Shown here: positions 63,653 to 64,000 of the stretch, one piece after another | Layout: each line of letters starts with the position of its first letter | Position numbering within the stretch: the stretch's first letter is position 1 | NCBI GenBank assembly: GCA_030653385.1 | Contig: JAURZM010000020.1 | Location: 1-64,000, forward strand | DNA length: 64,000 nucleotides | Direction: 5' to 3' | From: Rubrivivax sp. | GTDB taxonomy: Bacteria > Pseudomonadota > Gammaproteobacteria > Burkholderiales > Burkholderiaceae_C | Made by a program: the position numbers and the translations under genes | Notes under the pieces: model-generated | Database searches by the model: none | The model's input: only the letters and a program-made list of their open reading frames with translations | Told to the model about the DNA's origin: nothing

Positions 63653-64000
63653 TCACAGTTGCCGCAAGTGCCAGGCCTTGGGCCGCGTGAAAGTCTGGAT
63701 GCCCAGGGTGGACAGCGTCAGGCCCAGCCCCGAGTCACCGTGGCCCGACCAGGGCAGGCGCGGGCTGACGCGGTCGCAGCAGTTCCAGTACACGCTGCCG
63801 GCGTTGACCCGCGACAGCAGCGCGCGCGCGGCGGCTTCGTCTCGGGTGAACACACCCGCCGTCAGGCCGTATCGTGTGTCGTTCATCAGCGCCAACGCTT
63901 CTTCGTCGCTGCCCACTTTCTGGATGCCGATGACCGGGCCGAAGCTTTCTTCGCGCATCAGCTCCATCGTGTGGTTCACGTTGGTCAGCACCGTGGGGGC
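63653..64000 (-). CDS. aldehyde dehydrogenase, C-terminal end (5' end outside window)
   Basis: The frame is open to the right edge. The 115 residues present (ELMREESFGPVIGI, ALMNDTRYGLTAGVFTRD, RVNAGSVYWNCCDRVSPRLPWSGHGDSGLG) are the C-terminal tail of an NAD(P)-dependent aldehyde dehydrogenase; the catalytic Cys region lies outside. The gene continues beyond base 64000. The substrate cannot be determined. Confidence 0.9.
   Translation of the reverse strand, partial: APTVLTNVNHTMELMREESFGPVIGIQKVGSDEEALALMNDTRYGLTAGVFTRDEAAARALLSRVNAGSVYWNCCDRVSPRLPWSGHGDSGLGLTLSTLGIQTFTRPKAWHLRQL

Overview
The window is high-GC DNA, densely packed on both strands, from a Betaproteobacterium of the order Burkholderiales, most like the Comamonadaceae or the Rubrivivax/Leptothrix group. 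This rests on protein flavour, on the pilT/pilU pair, and on a GC-rich inverted repeat family typical of those genomes. It is inferred by eye; no search was run. No rRNA, tRNA or CRISPR array was seen.

1-8.6 kb: the end of a prkA-yeaH-spoVR stress operon. A convergent PepSY / OmpR-type regulator / sensor kinase operon follows, divergent from an oxygen-binding cytochrome (SHP, DUF1924), a diheme cytochrome c and a cytochrome b561. 8.6-16.5 kb: a D-lactate-dehydrogenase-type flavoprotein, a DUF4143 ATPase, a cobalamin adenosyltransferase, a ParA-like ATPase and a very large peptidase / beta-propeller / barrel protein. 16.5-26 kb is regulatory: a hybrid PAS kinase, a receiver-PAS protein and a Crp/Fnr protein form one operon. 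An ECF sigma factor lies divergent from a lipoprotein plus a Ser/Thr kinase.

26-45 kb is mainly core metabolism and housekeeping: aroG with a previously hidden leader peptide and terminator, DUF502, threonine ammonia-lyase, tldD, a DMT transporter, rsmI, yraN, a SIS protein, dolP-like, a 3-hydroxyisobutyrate-dehydrogenase-like enzyme, pilU and pilT, yggS, modA, an Lrp regulator with putA, cnoX and a DUF4397 lipoprotein. 45-49.8 kb: an EnvZ/OmpR-like pair, glutamate dehydrogenase and a HAD phosphatase.

49.8-63.6 kb looks like an accessory island. It is bordered and interrupted by broken genes: a DNA-repair exonuclease stub, a DNA alkylation repair pseudogene, a 5'-truncated lipoprotein gene and an IS91-family transposase remnant. 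It carries two unusual signalling modules. The first is an exported kinase-fold protein overlapping an exported PPP-phosphatase that has a second kinase-like C-terminal domain. The second is an operon of a giant cyclase-ATPase-TPR protein and a WD40-caspase protein, whose reading frame runs without a stop into a histone-H1-like AAPAKK repeat protein. The window ends inside an aldehyde dehydrogenase gene.

The two strongest leads are the aromatic-codon leader peptide with a terminator in front of aroG, and the kinase/phosphatase and cyclase/caspase modules of the island.
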